Shown: piece after piece, positions 44,830 through 53,537 of the stretch
How the letters are laid out: each line of letters starts with the position of its first letter
Numbering within the stretch: position 1 is the first letter of the stretch
Assembly: GCA_937967995.1 (NCBI GenBank)
Contig: CALBTB010000013.1
Location: 66,418 to 130,417, forward strand
Direction: 5' to 3'
Length of the DNA stretch: 64,000 bases
From: an uncultured Gammaproteobacteria bacterium
GTDB lineage: Bacteria > Pseudomonadota > Gammaproteobacteria > UBA6429 > Thiohalophilaceae
The notes under the pieces: model-generated
What the model was told of the DNA's origin: nothing
Databases searched by the model: none
The model's input: the letters and a program-made list of their open reading frames with translations, nothing else
Position numbers and translations under genes: made by a program

Positions 44830-45666
44830 TTACTCCAGTGCCTGTTCGATCAGGGACAGGAAATCCTGTTCTGATTTGGCCTGCCAGAGATCGGTCGTCG
44901 AAATGGTATAACCATACTCGTTTGCAATGGATTCGTAACGCGGAATCCGGGCATTGAACAGGCGTGGAAAAATCCAGCGCACAAAGTCATCCGGATCGAT
45001 CATCGCGACATAGTCCAGACCCTTTTCTTTTTTGTATATTTCCAGTTGCTCATCAAGAAACGCTTCGCGGTAATAGAGCGGCTTGGGATCCTGTTCGGCG
45101 CGACGGATCAGTTCCTTCTCATCGGATTTTGTGGCCTTGATATAGATAATAAGCGTATGTTCAGCCAGTGACTCCAGTGTGTCGGCATCATCCAGTTCGC
45201 ACACGCTGCCACCTGCATCATTAATAAAATGCTGATAGCCGTAGATGCTTTGCGCCTTGCGAATAAAGTCGGGAACATCACGCATGGCGGAAATTTCCGC
45301 CGCATGATGCAGTGCCTGGCGACGCTTGAATTCATCCAGCGGCAGGCCGCCGAGTTCCGGGTTGCCCAGCTTGCCGAGAAAACTGGACACCGGCTGCAGG
45401 TTATCGACCGTAATATTGTTCGCTATATATATAGAGTCATTACGCAGCAGGGTGCGTAAAAACGGTACCTGCATGGCCTGTAGTTTTATATTGTCGAGTA
45501 TCGGTTCATCCAGATAGCGGGTACCGATGCGATAGTCGCCGGAATAATGGAACCAGTCATTTGAGCGCAGCAGTGCCGCAAGGCGAGTCTTGCCGACACC
45601 CGACATGCCCAGCAGGGTGATGGATTTATGTTTCCAGTTTCTGAATTCGTTAACGCTCAGTTTCAT
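44830..45666 (-). CDS. P-loop ATPase of unknown function, operon partner of metA
   Basis: A 278-residue protein with a Walker A motif GMSGVGKTR (19-27) and features of the P-loop kinase-like class: a short Asp-rich region and RRAEQD. The middle part (HHAAEISAMRDVPDFIRKAQSIYGYQHFINDAGGSVCELDD) and C-terminal (YVAMIDPDDFVRWIFPRLFNARIPRYE) look like a family-specific block. I recall uncharacterised ATPases of this kind beside metA in other gammaproteobacteria, but have no function for it. It is 3 bases before metA and starts from a short (84-base) divergent region. Confidence 0.82.
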   Translation of the reverse strand: MKLSVNEFRNWKHKSITLLGMSGVGKTRLAALLRSNDWFHYSGDYRIGTRYLDEPILDNIKLQAMQVPFLRTLLRNDSIYIANNITVDNLQPVSSFLGKLGNPELGGLPLDEFKRRQALHHAAEISAMRDVPDFIRKAQSIYGYQHFINDAGGSVCELDDADTLESLAEHTLIIYIKATKSDEKELIRRAEQDPKPLYYREAFLDEQLEIYKKEKGLDYVAMIDPDDFVRWIFPRLFNARIPRYESIANEYGYTISTTDLWQAKSEQDFLSLIEQALE

Positions 45667-45750
45667 GATATTGGTCCGGTTTGCATCGGGCTATTGTAGA
45701 TGTGCAATAGAGGGTTTGTAAACGCACTGGTTGTGTCATAATCACCTGTC

Positions 45751-46935
45751 ATGAGACATACACTCAGCAGATTCTTTGGATTCCTGTTCACGTGGCTGAT
45801 TATCATTTTTGTGGTAACCAGTCTCATGAATGCCTTTTTGCATAAGGATATCGGTCCGGGTTCGAGTCTCGAAGACCTGCAGGACGACAAGCGATTTCCC
45901 GGTCTGGTAAAGACATTGATACAGGCGCATCAGCACTATGTGAATAAAGACTACCTGGCTGCGTTGGTATTGCTGGAAGACAACGAGGTGAATTTTAAAC
46001 GGCACGCCGGTTCTGACCGGGACTACATGTATCAGTACTACAAACTCAGAGGCTATTGTCATATCGCGCTGTGGCAATATGTTGAGTCGGAAAAAATGTG
46101 GAAGCAGGCGGAAAAATACGCCAGTCGTACACGTGACAAGCAGCACGCACGAGAGATGTTGCTTGTCAGCACGCGCGCCATCGAAGATGTCAATCACGAG
46201 CGCCACCTCAAAACGACTTACCATGCCAGTCCCCATGTTGGCCCGGCAGCCGCATTACAGGGCCGGATCGTCGTAATCTACGTGTTCCTGGCAGATGGTG
46301 TTATCCACGACTGGAGTTTGCGGGAACGAAGCCACGTGATGCGTGTCTGGCACTCGGCCCAGGACTGGCTGGCTGGTAAGGCGAAGAATTACGGCAGTGA
46401 TGTAAAGTTTGTGCATCGCATGTTTGTTGTCAACAAACACCCGGTTATAAAACGCCTGCGCGTTGGTGATTTCAATCAGAACTTCAGGAACGCCGATCGC
46501 GTGGCGATGCTGGCAGCCAGGCACTTCGGTTACAAAAACATTCTGGACTTCACTGAATCCATTCGGCGTGAAGAAAAAGCGGATCAGGCTATCATCATGT
46601 TTCATCTGGCCCGGGACGGCCGCTCATTTGCCTCGCGTTGCATGCATCGTTGTAATGAATTCGGCGAATTTGTTTTTCTGATGGAGCCGACCCGCCCGAA
46701 AAGATGGCAGTCACTGGAATACGCCCAGGCTCACGAGGCATTACATCTGTTTGGTGCGGATGACCTGTATAATATCGGGCCGGCAAAATATTTTGCGGTA
46801 CGCGATATCATGAATTATCCATCCAGCCAGTTAAATGCCAGCACACTGGAAGATTTAACGGCATATGCTATTGGCCTGCACAGCAAAAAGCCGGTAGCGC
46901 CATTCAGGGTTAAATTGTATTCTTCGCGGAGGTAG
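45751..46935 (+). CDS. Membrane-anchored protein with metzincin-like zinc protease site
   Basis: A 394-residue protein with one N-terminal membrane helix (about 10-30) and a large periplasmic part. Residues 50-150 are helical and TPR-like (HQHYVNKDYLAALVLLEDNE; KLRGYCHIALWQYVESEKMWKQAEKYA). The C-terminal half carries HEALHLFGADD at 328-338, that is HExxHxxGxxD, the metzincin zinc site with Asp as third ligand as in snapalysins, and 16 residues later IMNYPSS with Met354 and Tyr356, the form of a Met-turn. I recognise no named family. The DUF350 gene follows after 2 bases, so the two are coupled. Likely an envelope metalloprotease. Confidence 0.82.
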   Translation: MRHTLSRFFGFLFTWLIIIFVVTSLMNAFLHKDIGPGSSLEDLQDDKRFPGLVKTLIQAHQHYVNKDYLAALVLLEDNEVNFKRHAGSDRDYMYQYYKLRGYCHIALWQYVESEKMWKQAEKYASRTRDKQHAREMLLVSTRAIEDVNHERHLKTTYHASPHVGPAAALQGRIVVIYVFLADGVIHDWSLRERSHVMRVWHSAQDWLAGKAKNYGSDVKFVHRMFVVNKHPVIKRLRVGDFNQNFRNADRVAMLAARHFGYKNILDFTESIRREEKADQAIIMFHLARDGRSFASRCMHRCNEFGEFVFLMEPTRPKRWQSLEYAQAHEALHLFGADDLYNIGPAKYFAVRDIMNYPSSQLNASTLEDLTAYAIGLHSKKPVAPFRVKLYSSRR

Positions 46936-46937
46936 TT

Positions 46938-47165
46938 ATGGAAGTTTCAACAATCATGCAAACAATCATGAACCTGTTAATCGGTCTGGGATATGCGATT
47001 GTTACGTTACTGGTGAGCGTGGCGACACTGTATATGCTTGATCATTACGTGTATAAAAATATTAACTTCCTGGAAGAGATAAAAAAGGGCAATATGGCGG
47101 CCAGCCTGTTCTACAGTGTTGTGCTGATGTTTGTCGCAGTGATCGTCACCATTGCCATTAATTAA
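46938..47165 (+). CDS. DUF350 family small membrane protein
   Basis: A 75-residue protein with two membrane helices (about 10-32 and 50-72) and the DUF350 pattern IGLGYAIVTLLVSVATLYMLDHYVY and NMAASLFYSVVLMFVAVIV. E. coli YjfL belongs to the same family; function is unknown. It begins 2 bases after the metzincin-like gene, so they form one translational unit, and overlaps the convergent fusion gene by 8 bases. Confidence 0.8.
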   Translation: MEVSTIMQTIMNLLIGLGYAIVTLLVSVATLYMLDHYVYKNINFLEEIKKGNMAASLFYSVVLMFVAVIVTIAIN

Positions 47166-48438
47166 TCACAGACTGTTGAAGTAATCTATCCAGGGTTCTG
47201 ATAACTTCCGGATCATCCCAGGCAATGGCTGCATTGACACCGTAGTGAATTTTACCATCCGGGCCGATGACAAAGGTGGATGGGAATGCTATGACATTCC
47301 ATTGTGCCGACGTGGTGGCCTGTAAATCCATCAGGACCGGAAACTCGACGTTGACCTGTTGCATAAACTGCCTGACCACTTCAGGTGGCTCGGCATAATT
47401 TACCGAGATTAATCGAAACGGTTTGCCCGACATTTTCTGTCGCAGGCGATTAAGCGATGGTATTTCCTCCACGCAGGGCGGGCACCATGTCGCCCAGAAA
47501 TTTACCAGTGTTACTCGGCCGGTATAATCATTAATCGAAAACACCTTGCCATTAATATCTGTCAGATTGATTGGCGGAGGAACCGGGTTTCCCGTGAATG
47601 GTTTAAGCCGACTGTCCAGTCGTGCCACGGATTTTTGTTCTGGTTGCCGGTAATCCAGATTGATTTGTTCATATGGTGTGGCTTCAAGCAGTTTGAACAT
47701 ACCTGTCATTTGCTTCGGTAAACTGTCCAGTCGGGCCAGTGTTTCCGGTGCGGTATCGCCTTCATAAAGAATTCCGGAAACATTTTTCATCACTGAAAAG
47801 TAAACACCGGGATTACGCTCGTTTAGCCTGGACAGCAACTGCGGAAAATGCCGCGCCGATGCGCGCTGATCGGCTTGCAGAATGATAAGTGGGATGGTGG
47901 TTTTCGTGGTGATTGGAAGGTATTCCGGATCCTGACCCAGTGATGGAATGGCAGTAAACAGATCAGGTGACAGGAGTATCGCACCAATCAGTTTCGCTCG
48001 ACGTTCAGTACGCTGTTGCCACAGGGTAGCTCCGCGTAATACGGGTATGGCACCATAAGCACGGGCAAACAGGGCAATCTTTTTACCGGTTTTGTGGTGA
48101 GCGGCTTCGATAATGTCAGCGACGTACTCCGCATTCAGGTTGCGAATAAAATTGCTGCTACTGGTCTGAAACAGGGCTTCGGCAAAATCGATTTTCCAGA
48201 CTTCGATGCCATGTTGAACCAGTCCCTGTGTGAGTTTGACAGTGCGATCATTAAAGCCATAACCGGAGCCAATGAAAACAAGCAGGTATTCGCCATCGGC
48301 GGTATAACGGTGCAGCACAAGCTCGTTATTGTCATGCGTCACGACGCTGACATCGGTGACGGAATTCACTGGATTACCACTGGCAATAGCAGGCCATGCC
48401 AGGCTGAGTAGCAGGAAAAGTAACAACGGGTGTTTCAT
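47158..48438 (-). CDS. Exported fusion of alpha/beta-hydrolase-like and TlpA-type thioredoxin domains
   Basis: A 426-residue protein with a signal peptide (about 1-20). Residues 35-270 have an alpha/beta-hydrolase layout, but the nucleophile elbow reads ARAYG (125-129), with Ala127 in the place of the catalytic Ser, so this half is probably inactive as an esterase. Residues 285-425 are a TlpA/ResA-like thioredoxin domain with WCPPC (318-322) and cis-Pro in IAFPSTFVI. This suggests a periplasmic reductase carrying a binding domain. The start overlaps the PP2C gene stop by 4 bases, so it lies in the kinase-phosphatase operon. Confidence 0.85.
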   Translation of the reverse strand: MKHPLLLFLLLSLAWPAIASGNPVNSVTDVSVVTHDNNELVLHRYTADGEYLLVFIGSGYGFNDRTVKLTQGLVQHGIEVWKIDFAEALFQTSSSNFIRNLNAEYVADIIEAAHHKTGKKIALFARAYGAIPVLRGATLWQQRTERRAKLIGAILLSPDLFTAIPSLGQDPEYLPITTKTTIPLIILQADQRASARHFPQLLSRLNERNPGVYFSVMKNVSGILYEGDTAPETLARLDSLPKQMTGMFKLLEATPYEQINLDYRQPEQKSVARLDSRLKPFTGNPVPPPINLTDINGKVFSINDYTGRVTLVNFWATWCPPCVEEIPSLNRLRQKMSGKPFRLISVNYAEPPEVVRQFMQQVNVEFPVLMDLQATTSAQWNVIAFPSTFVIGPDGKIHYGVNAAIAWDDPEVIRTLDRLLQQSVIN

Positions 48439-49247
48439 TGACGTCGAAATATAATAAAGGTCAGATCATCCGGGTGACTGGGAAGCTCCGGCTCAGGATG
48501 ATTCATGCGTTCCTGTGTCAGAGACAGTAATGTGCGGGCGGCCTTGTCGAGCTTACCCTTGCGAATGATCTCGACGATTTCATCAACATACAGATTGTCG
48601 AACAGTCCATCGCTGGACAGGATCAGCGTGTCATGTTGCGCCATTTTACGCGCGGCACCGATTTCGATGCGCATATCCTTGGCACCGACTACGTTTGATA
48701 TCAGGTGTCGTTCTTCATGATGAACGGCTTCATCCTGATCGATCATACCGGACTCCACGGCATAACCGACCGGCGAATGCGCAACGGACTGGACCTTGAG
48801 TTTTCCACGTAGCCCGGTTTGCAGGATCATGGAATCACCAACATGATAGGGTCGTATGCGATTCGCCTGAATTTCCACGACGGCCAGGGTGGTGGCTGAT
48901 CCGTTTGATGCATCCAGAATTTTTCGATTGGCATGTTCAAAGCCATCCAGAATGGCTTCGCGTAATGAAACGCCGGACTTTATAGCAGACTGTATCGCAT
49001 CATGCAGACAACGAACCGCCGTTTTTGATGCGGTATCACCGCCCGGCTGGCCGCCCAGACCGTCGGCAATGATCAGTACACCGGAATCAGCCGAATAGGG
49101 AATCAGGGCTGCACAATCTTCATTGACAGTTTCCTTGTCAGGCGAACGATGGGTATAAACGATAGCCTGACCGTTTACAAACGGAGCAGCCGCAAAGTCT
49201 TCCAGGTCCGTTTGTGTATACAGTTTTGCCTTGTCCAGAACAGTCAC
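48435..49247 (-). CDS. PP2C-type Ser/Thr protein phosphatase
   Basis: A metal-dependent protein phosphatase of about 270 residues, cytoplasmic. Motifs present are NEDCAALI, IADGLGGQPGGD, ATTLAVVE, SDGLFDNLYVDE and PDDLTFII, giving all the metal-binding Asp residues. I chose GTG 49247, 10 bases past the kinase stop; another GTG at 49301 overlaps the kinase gene by 44 bases and has no ribosome site. It lies directly downstream of a Ser/Thr kinase gene and would reverse its action. It overlaps the next gene by 4 bases. Confidence 0.9.
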   Translation of the reverse strand: MTVLDKAKLYTQTDLEDFAAAPFVNGQAIVYTHRSPDKETVNEDCAALIPYSADSGVLIIADGLGGQPGGDTASKTAVRCLHDAIQSAIKSGVSLREAILDGFEHANRKILDASNGSATTLAVVEIQANRIRPYHVGDSMILQTGLRGKLKVQSVAHSPVGYAVESGMIDQDEAVHHEERHLISNVVGAKDMRIEIGAARKMAQHDTLILSSDGLFDNLYVDEIVEIIRKGKLDKAARTLLSLTQERMNHPEPELPSHPDDLTFIIFRRQ

Positions 49248-49257
49248 CAGTTCAACA

Positions 49258-49983
49258 TCACCATTGCATGGTTTCGATATAGTTTCGCAATTGCGAAGCA
49301 CTTTTGAATTTTTTGAGAATCAGGGTGCGTTTAAGGCCGTTACAGATGTCTTTTACTGCCTTGGGTTGTTTCGCGTAATGTTTTCTTCCACCCAGTATTT
49401 CATAAAAAATATGAATCATATCAACGGTATCATCCTGTATCGCCTGGCGTTTGGTGGCACTGGACTGAAACAGGTCGACCAGCTTCATATCAAAGCCCAG
49501 TCCATAGCGTTGCAGGATAATATTGTCGGTATGCAGATCACCATGATATTCGCCGATGGTATGAATACATTCCATGCCTTTGGCCAGTTCGTGCAACACA
49601 TGCAGGGCCTGAAAAGGCTGCAATCGTTTGCCTGGCTGGCGGGCGATAAACTGGCTGAGCAGCTCTCCTTCAACATATTCCGATATCAGCAGGGTAACCT
49701 GAATACCTTTGACTGAAATATGTTCCTGGGCACTGTACTGAATGGCCATTGGACAATGTCTGAGCTTGTGGAGTTTTTTTGCGTAAAACTTGACGGCCTT
49801 GTCACGAAGATTTCGTTCGGGAAAAAATATCTTGGCGGTGCGTTCGATACCGGTCGCGAGTTCCCGAATCAGGTATACCTCGCCTTCCCAGCCTGCACCG
49901 AGAAGGGAAATGACTTCGTATTTTCTTGCCAGAATACGACCGGGTGTAAGACGGAAACTGTCAATATAGGGAACGCTTGTCAT
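49258..49983 (-). CDS. Small Ser/Thr protein kinase (Hanks type)
   Basis: A 241-residue cytoplasmic kinase with only the catalytic domain. The Gly-rich loop is LLGAGWEGEVYLI (28-38), the ATP-binding Lys is Lys51 (TAKIF), the catalytic loop is HGDLHTDN (147-154) with Asp149 and Asn154, and the DFG position reads VDLF with Asp170. The HRD Arg is Gly, so it is of the non-RD type, which often does not need activation-loop phosphorylation. No sensor or membrane segment is present. It is followed by PP2C on the same strand, and two FHA genes lie 3 kb away. Confidence 0.88.
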   Translation of the reverse strand: MTSVPYIDSFRLTPGRILARKYEVISLLGAGWEGEVYLIRELATGIERTAKIFFPERNLRDKAVKFYAKKLHKLRHCPMAIQYSAQEHISVKGIQVTLLISEYVEGELLSQFIARQPGKRLQPFQALHVLHELAKGMECIHTIGEYHGDLHTDNIILQRYGLGFDMKLVDLFQSSATKRQAIQDDTVDMIHIFYEILGGRKHYAKQPKAVKDICNGLKRTLILKKFKSASQLRNYIETMQW

Positions 49984-50026
49984 AACCCGATTCTATGATG
50001 TGATGCGGCCTGGCGCCAGCATCAAA

Positions 50027-50575
50027 TCAGCGGGTAGTCAGTTTCAGTGTCATGATTTCGCCGAGTGCACGACGAATTTCCGCAACGGTCAGGTGATTGT
50101 CTTCCGGGTTACCCCAGTAAAGACAACTTAACAGGTAAACGTTGGGTTGCTTCTCGGAAGACAGGTAAAGATAGGTTGTATATTCGATATGGGAAATACT
50201 CCCACCGCTGGTCTCGGTCATTCCCAGCGCGGCATAGCGTTGGGATGATGGTCGGCTGGTGAATTCTTCCACAGTACTGCGCGTGATATTAAAAGTCTCA
50301 GGCTCGATGGTCTGCTCGATTTCAAGCATTTTATACAGCTCGAATTTACAGTGAGGTTCGTAGCGGTCAAGCTGGACTGACGGAGTCAGCGAACCATTTT
50401 GCAGGTAGACACTGACAGAATTTGGTACGAAATGGATTTTACGATTTAACGTGATTTGTGAACCGGCTGGAATGGTGTAATAGGGTGATGTCTCGACATC
50501 CTTTATGGTCGTTTCGCATGCCACGACCAGGCTGAGCAGCAGCAGATATGTGCCTGTGTGAAGAACCGGTTTCAT
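50027..50575 (-). CDS. Putative outer-envelope lipoprotein of unknown function
   Basis: A 182-residue protein starting at ATG 50575 (MKPVLHTGTYLLLLSLVVACE); the frame runs 15 codons further but without reason to start there. The hydrophobic leader ends in a lipobox LVVAC, so Cys20 would be lipidated. The rest is beta-rich (PAGSQITLNRKIHFVPNSVSVYLQ; CKFELYKMLEIEQTIEPETFNITR; YLYLSSEKQPNVYLLSCLYWG), resembling uncharacterised small lipoproteins of gammaproteobacteria. It is 43 bases upstream (in transcript order) of the kinase gene, so it could be the first gene of that operon. Confidence 0.78.
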   Translation of the reverse strand: MKPVLHTGTYLLLLSLVVACETTIKDVETSPYYTIPAGSQITLNRKIHFVPNSVSVYLQNGSLTPSVQLDRYEPHCKFELYKMLEIEQTIEPETFNITRSTVEEFTSRPSSQRYAALGMTETSGGSISHIEYTTYLYLSSEKQPNVYLLSCLYWGNPEDNHLTVAEIRRALGEIMTLKLTTR

Positions 50576-50711
50576 AGTCGTACCCTCAGCGTGACTGTAG
50601 ATAAGACCCGCCTGGAACAATAAGGTTCCGGTGTTGTGTCAACCTGATCCAGGGACGTGCGTTAATTCAAAAGTATACGAGTTGTATAATCTGGAAACCG
50701 GGGGAAATTCA

Positions 50712-51557
50712 ATGTTGTTGAGATGTTATGTCCGTTCGCTGCTGCTGGCCGCGACGCTGTTTCTTATGAGCCTGACGGTAAGTGCTGAACCGGCATCCAG
50801 CCTGTGGCTGAGTTACTCGCAGGATGAGGAGGGTGCAAAGTCTACCGGGCTTAGCCTGCAACTGGGCCTGAGCGAAGATGACACGCTGCAAATCGGTGGT
50901 GGCTGGTCAGATAGCGATTCATTTAATGACGAGCGCCTGTTAACCCACCGTTACCTGCTTGGCTATAACACCCTGCGCCTGGCACCCGTCGCACTCAATG
51001 TTTTTTATGAGTACTGGGGCAAAGCTGACGAACTGGTGATTCACACCGGTGGGTTGGGGGTACTTTACATGGCGGAGGATTACACGGCCGGGCTGAACCT
51101 CGAATACCGGGATATTACACTGTACACACGAACCTTTAATGTCGGTCAACAACAGGCCAGCATTGACAGCCCCGGAATCGGTCCTGACGTTGAGCTGTAT
51201 GCAGGCAACTGGCAATGGCGAGTCCATGGCATGTGGTATGACTATTCTGAAGATATTACCCAGCTCAATACCCTGCGAGCGATATTCCTGATCGGTATCA
51301 AGACGTATGATCGCGCCAGTGCCTTGAACAACTGGCTGGCCGGCACGACACTTCGTTATCGCTTCGAGCACTATACAGTGGGTATCAGTTACCTGCGTAG
51401 TCAGTCGGCACTGGACAGGATGGAATCAGACAGCTATTCATTAATCACCGAATTCAGACCGGGCAAACAATGGACACTGGAACTGGAGCTCGGCCAGGTA
51501 GCCGATGATGACAGTGAAACGGCATATGGCAGTGTGGGCATTGGCCTGCACTTTTAG
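50712..51557 (+). CDS. Putative outer membrane beta-barrel protein
   Basis: A 281-residue product from ATG 50712 (GGGGGAAAT upstream). A signal peptide ends at VSAEP. The body is alternating hydrophobic/polar strands with turns rich in Asp and Gly (YSQDEEGAKSTGLSLQLGLSEDDTLQIGGGWSDSD pattern), and the C-terminus is the outer membrane sorting form GSVGIGLHF. I recognise no named porin family. It may be an 8-12-strand barrel. It is divergent from the lipoprotein gene, sharing a 136-base region. Confidence 0.72.
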   Translation: MLLRCYVRSLLLAATLFLMSLTVSAEPASSLWLSYSQDEEGAKSTGLSLQLGLSEDDTLQIGGGWSDSDSFNDERLLTHRYLLGYNTLRLAPVALNVFYEYWGKADELVIHTGGLGVLYMAEDYTAGLNLEYRDITLYTRTFNVGQQQASIDSPGIGPDVELYAGNWQWRVHGMWYDYSEDITQLNTLRAIFLIGIKTYDRASALNNWLAGTTLRYRFEHYTVGISYLRSQSALDRMESDSYSLITEFRPGKQWTLELELGQVADDDSETAYGSVGIGLHF

Positions 51558-51624
51558 TTCTTTACATACCATTCCCTGCAAGGTTTAGAATACGCAACAG
51601 TCTGTCTGATTCAGGAGTACGCTC

Positions 51625-52419
51625 ATGAAAGCCGTGTTAAATCTGTTTGTTTCCCTGCTTGTTTTAGGTTTAAGCAGCCCGGTGCTGGCCGAAATCAAAA
51701 CCCAGAAATTAACTTACCAGTCCGGTGACACCACCATGGTGGGGTATCTGGCCTATGATGCCAAAGCCACGGGTAAGCGCCCGGGAATTCTGGTCGTGCA
51801 TGAGTGGTGGGGACACAATGACTACGTGCGTAGTCGTGCGCATCAACTGGCCAAACTGGGTTACGTGGCACTGGCACTGGATATGTACGGGGATGGCAAA
51901 ACGGCTGACCATCCCAAAGATGCCGGACGCTTCGCCGGCCAGGTACGCAACAATATGCCGGTCGCACAGCAGCGGTTTGAAGCCGCTTACGCTTTACTCA
52001 AATCCGTTAGCCAGACAGACCCGGACAAGATTGCGGCCATCGGTTATTGTTTTGGTGGCGGTATCGTGCTGGAAATGGCCCGCCGTGGTGTGGATCTGAA
52101 TGGCGTGGTCAGCTTTCACGGTAGTCTTGGCACCAGTCAGCCGGCCGAGAAAGGGGCATTCAAGGCACGTGTGCTGGTACTCAATGGTGAAGCGGATCCC
52201 TTTGTGAAACCCGAGCAGATTGCGGCATTTAAACAGGAAATGCGTGATGCAGGCGTCGATTACGAGTTTGTGAACTATCCCGGTGCGTTGCATGCCTTCA
52301 CGAACCCTGGCGCCACTGCCCGGGGCAAGCAGTTCAAGTTGCCGTTGGCCTATTCCCCCGAGGCTGATAAGGCTTCCTGGAAAAAAATGCAGCAGTTCCT
52401 GGACTCGGTCTTCAAGTAA
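51625..52419 (+). CDS. Dienelactone hydrolase family protein, exported
   Basis: A 264-residue protein with a signal peptide (cleavage near residue 22, VLAEI). The alpha/beta-hydrolase part is of the dienelactone hydrolase family: VVHEWWGHNDYVRSRA, DMYGDGKTADHP, the nucleophile Cys in IGYCFGGG, Asp in LNGEADPF and His in YPGALHAFTNP. The Cys-His-Asp triad is complete. The signal peptide is a known feature of some family members. Substrates are likely lactones or esters; the real one is unknown. It follows the outer-membrane-like gene by 67 bases on the same strand. Confidence 0.9.
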   Translation: MKAVLNLFVSLLVLGLSSPVLAEIKTQKLTYQSGDTTMVGYLAYDAKATGKRPGILVVHEWWGHNDYVRSRAHQLAKLGYVALALDMYGDGKTADHPKDAGRFAGQVRNNMPVAQQRFEAAYALLKSVSQTDPDKIAAIGYCFGGGIVLEMARRGVDLNGVVSFHGSLGTSQPAEKGAFKARVLVLNGEADPFVKPEQIAAFKQEMRDAGVDYEFVNYPGALHAFTNPGATARGKQFKLPLAYSPEADKASWKKMQQFLDSVFK

Positions 52420-52562
52420 CTCGCGGATAAATCAGGAAATACTGATATTACAAACTGTGATGTAGTGCACACTTTGTGGGCCAAAAGATCATCTAGTCTG
52501 TAACGTGGAATACCTTAAAAATTAAAAAGATAATAATAAGATAAGCTAGAGGACGCGCGGAC

Positions 52563-52982
52563 ATGGCTGCACTCATTCAGTTTGCGAACGGGGCTCCTGG
52601 AATAAAGTACACACTCGATTCGAGGTTTTTTACTATTGGCAGGGGGCTGGCGGATAACGACATTTCACTGCCATGTGGATTTGTCAGTAAGCATCATGCC
52701 CGCATTGAGTTAATGGAAAGCATCGAATTCCCGGGCAAGTACGATTATTACCTGGAAGATCTGGGCAGTACCAATCACACCTACGTCAATGATAAACCAG
52801 TCGAGCGCGTCAAACTGCAGGACGGGGATGTTATACAGATCGGTAAAACCACACTAAAATTTGACAGTTCCGGCGAACAACCCTGCCTCGAATCCATCAA
52901 GATTGATCTTGAACTTCCGGAAATGAATCAGGACAGAACCTGGAAGTTGAGCCGCCGTCTGCGCGTCATCGGCGCAGAATAA
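52563..52982 (+). CDS. FHA domain protein (first of two)
   Basis: A 139-residue soluble protein that is nearly all FHA domain. The phosphothreonine-binding residues are present: IGRGLADND, SKHHARIE, STNHTYVND. FHA domains read phosphothreonine marks made by Ser/Thr kinases. It is a paralogue of the second FHA gene at 53538; the two flank a DoxX gene. With the kinase and PP2C genes 3 kb away, a shared phosphosignalling role is likely. Confidence 0.9.
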   Translation: MAALIQFANGAPGIKYTLDSRFFTIGRGLADNDISLPCGFVSKHHARIELMESIEFPGKYDYYLEDLGSTNHTYVNDKPVERVKLQDGDVIQIGKTTLKFDSSGEQPCLESIKIDLELPEMNQDRTWKLSRRLRVIGAE

Positions 52983-53054
52983 CGTCATACGACTTTCATC
53001 CCGGCAACAGAACCGCCATAATGGTGCGCATCATCATGAGCGGGAGGAAAGTGT

Positions 53055-53525
53055 ATGCAACCGATACTGCACCACACCACGAAACGCTTCACACAGCTAA
53101 GTTATCTCACCAATCAACTTCTGGATAAAGCCGGCGGCCTGCAGCGGGTTTGTATTTTGTCTGCCCGAATTCTGATTGGTTTGTTTTTTGTTTATTTTGG
53201 CATGGACAAGTTTATTCATTATTCGGATACAACTGTCTTCATGTCAGCCATGGGCGTGCCATCGCTGTTATTACCGCTGGTACTGATCCTGGAAATCGGC
53301 GGCGGTGTGGCCCTGATCATCGGCTGGCGTCTGAGGCTGATGGCTGGTTTGCTGGCGGCATTTACAGCCCTGGCCACGCTCATCTTTCATACCGGTTTTA
53401 GTGAACAGATACAGGTCATTCTGTTTATGAAAAATATCGCAATTATCGGTGGCCTGTTATTGATAATTGCAGTGGCGGATGTGGCAGTTAATCGTCAGAC
53501 ACGGGGCGGTAAAGCGGCCAGATAA
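53055..53525 (+). CDS. DoxX family membrane protein
   Basis: A 156-residue integral membrane protein with four helices and the DoxX pattern RILIGLFFVYFGMDKFIHY, LILEIGGGVALIIGWRLRLMAGLLAAFTALAT and FMKNIAIIGGLLLI. Family members are small respiratory-associated or thiosulfate-quinone-reductase subunits, though most are uncharacterised. GGGAGGAAAG lies 8 bases before ATG 53055. Its place between two FHA genes suggests it may be the membrane partner of these signal readers. Confidence 0.86.
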   Translation: MQPILHHTTKRFTQLSYLTNQLLDKAGGLQRVCILSARILIGLFFVYFGMDKFIHYSDTTVFMSAMGVPSLLLPLVLILEIGGGVALIIGWRLRLMAGLLAAFTALATLIFHTGFSEQIQVILFMKNIAIIGGLLLIIAVADVAVNRQTRGGKAAR

Positions 53526-53537
53526 AGCGGTAGAAGT

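Noticed and set aside
45667..45750. A SAM riboswitch before the metA operon
   Set aside because: The gap is only 84 bases and is shared with a divergent gene; no SAM-I, SAM-II or SAM-III core is visible.
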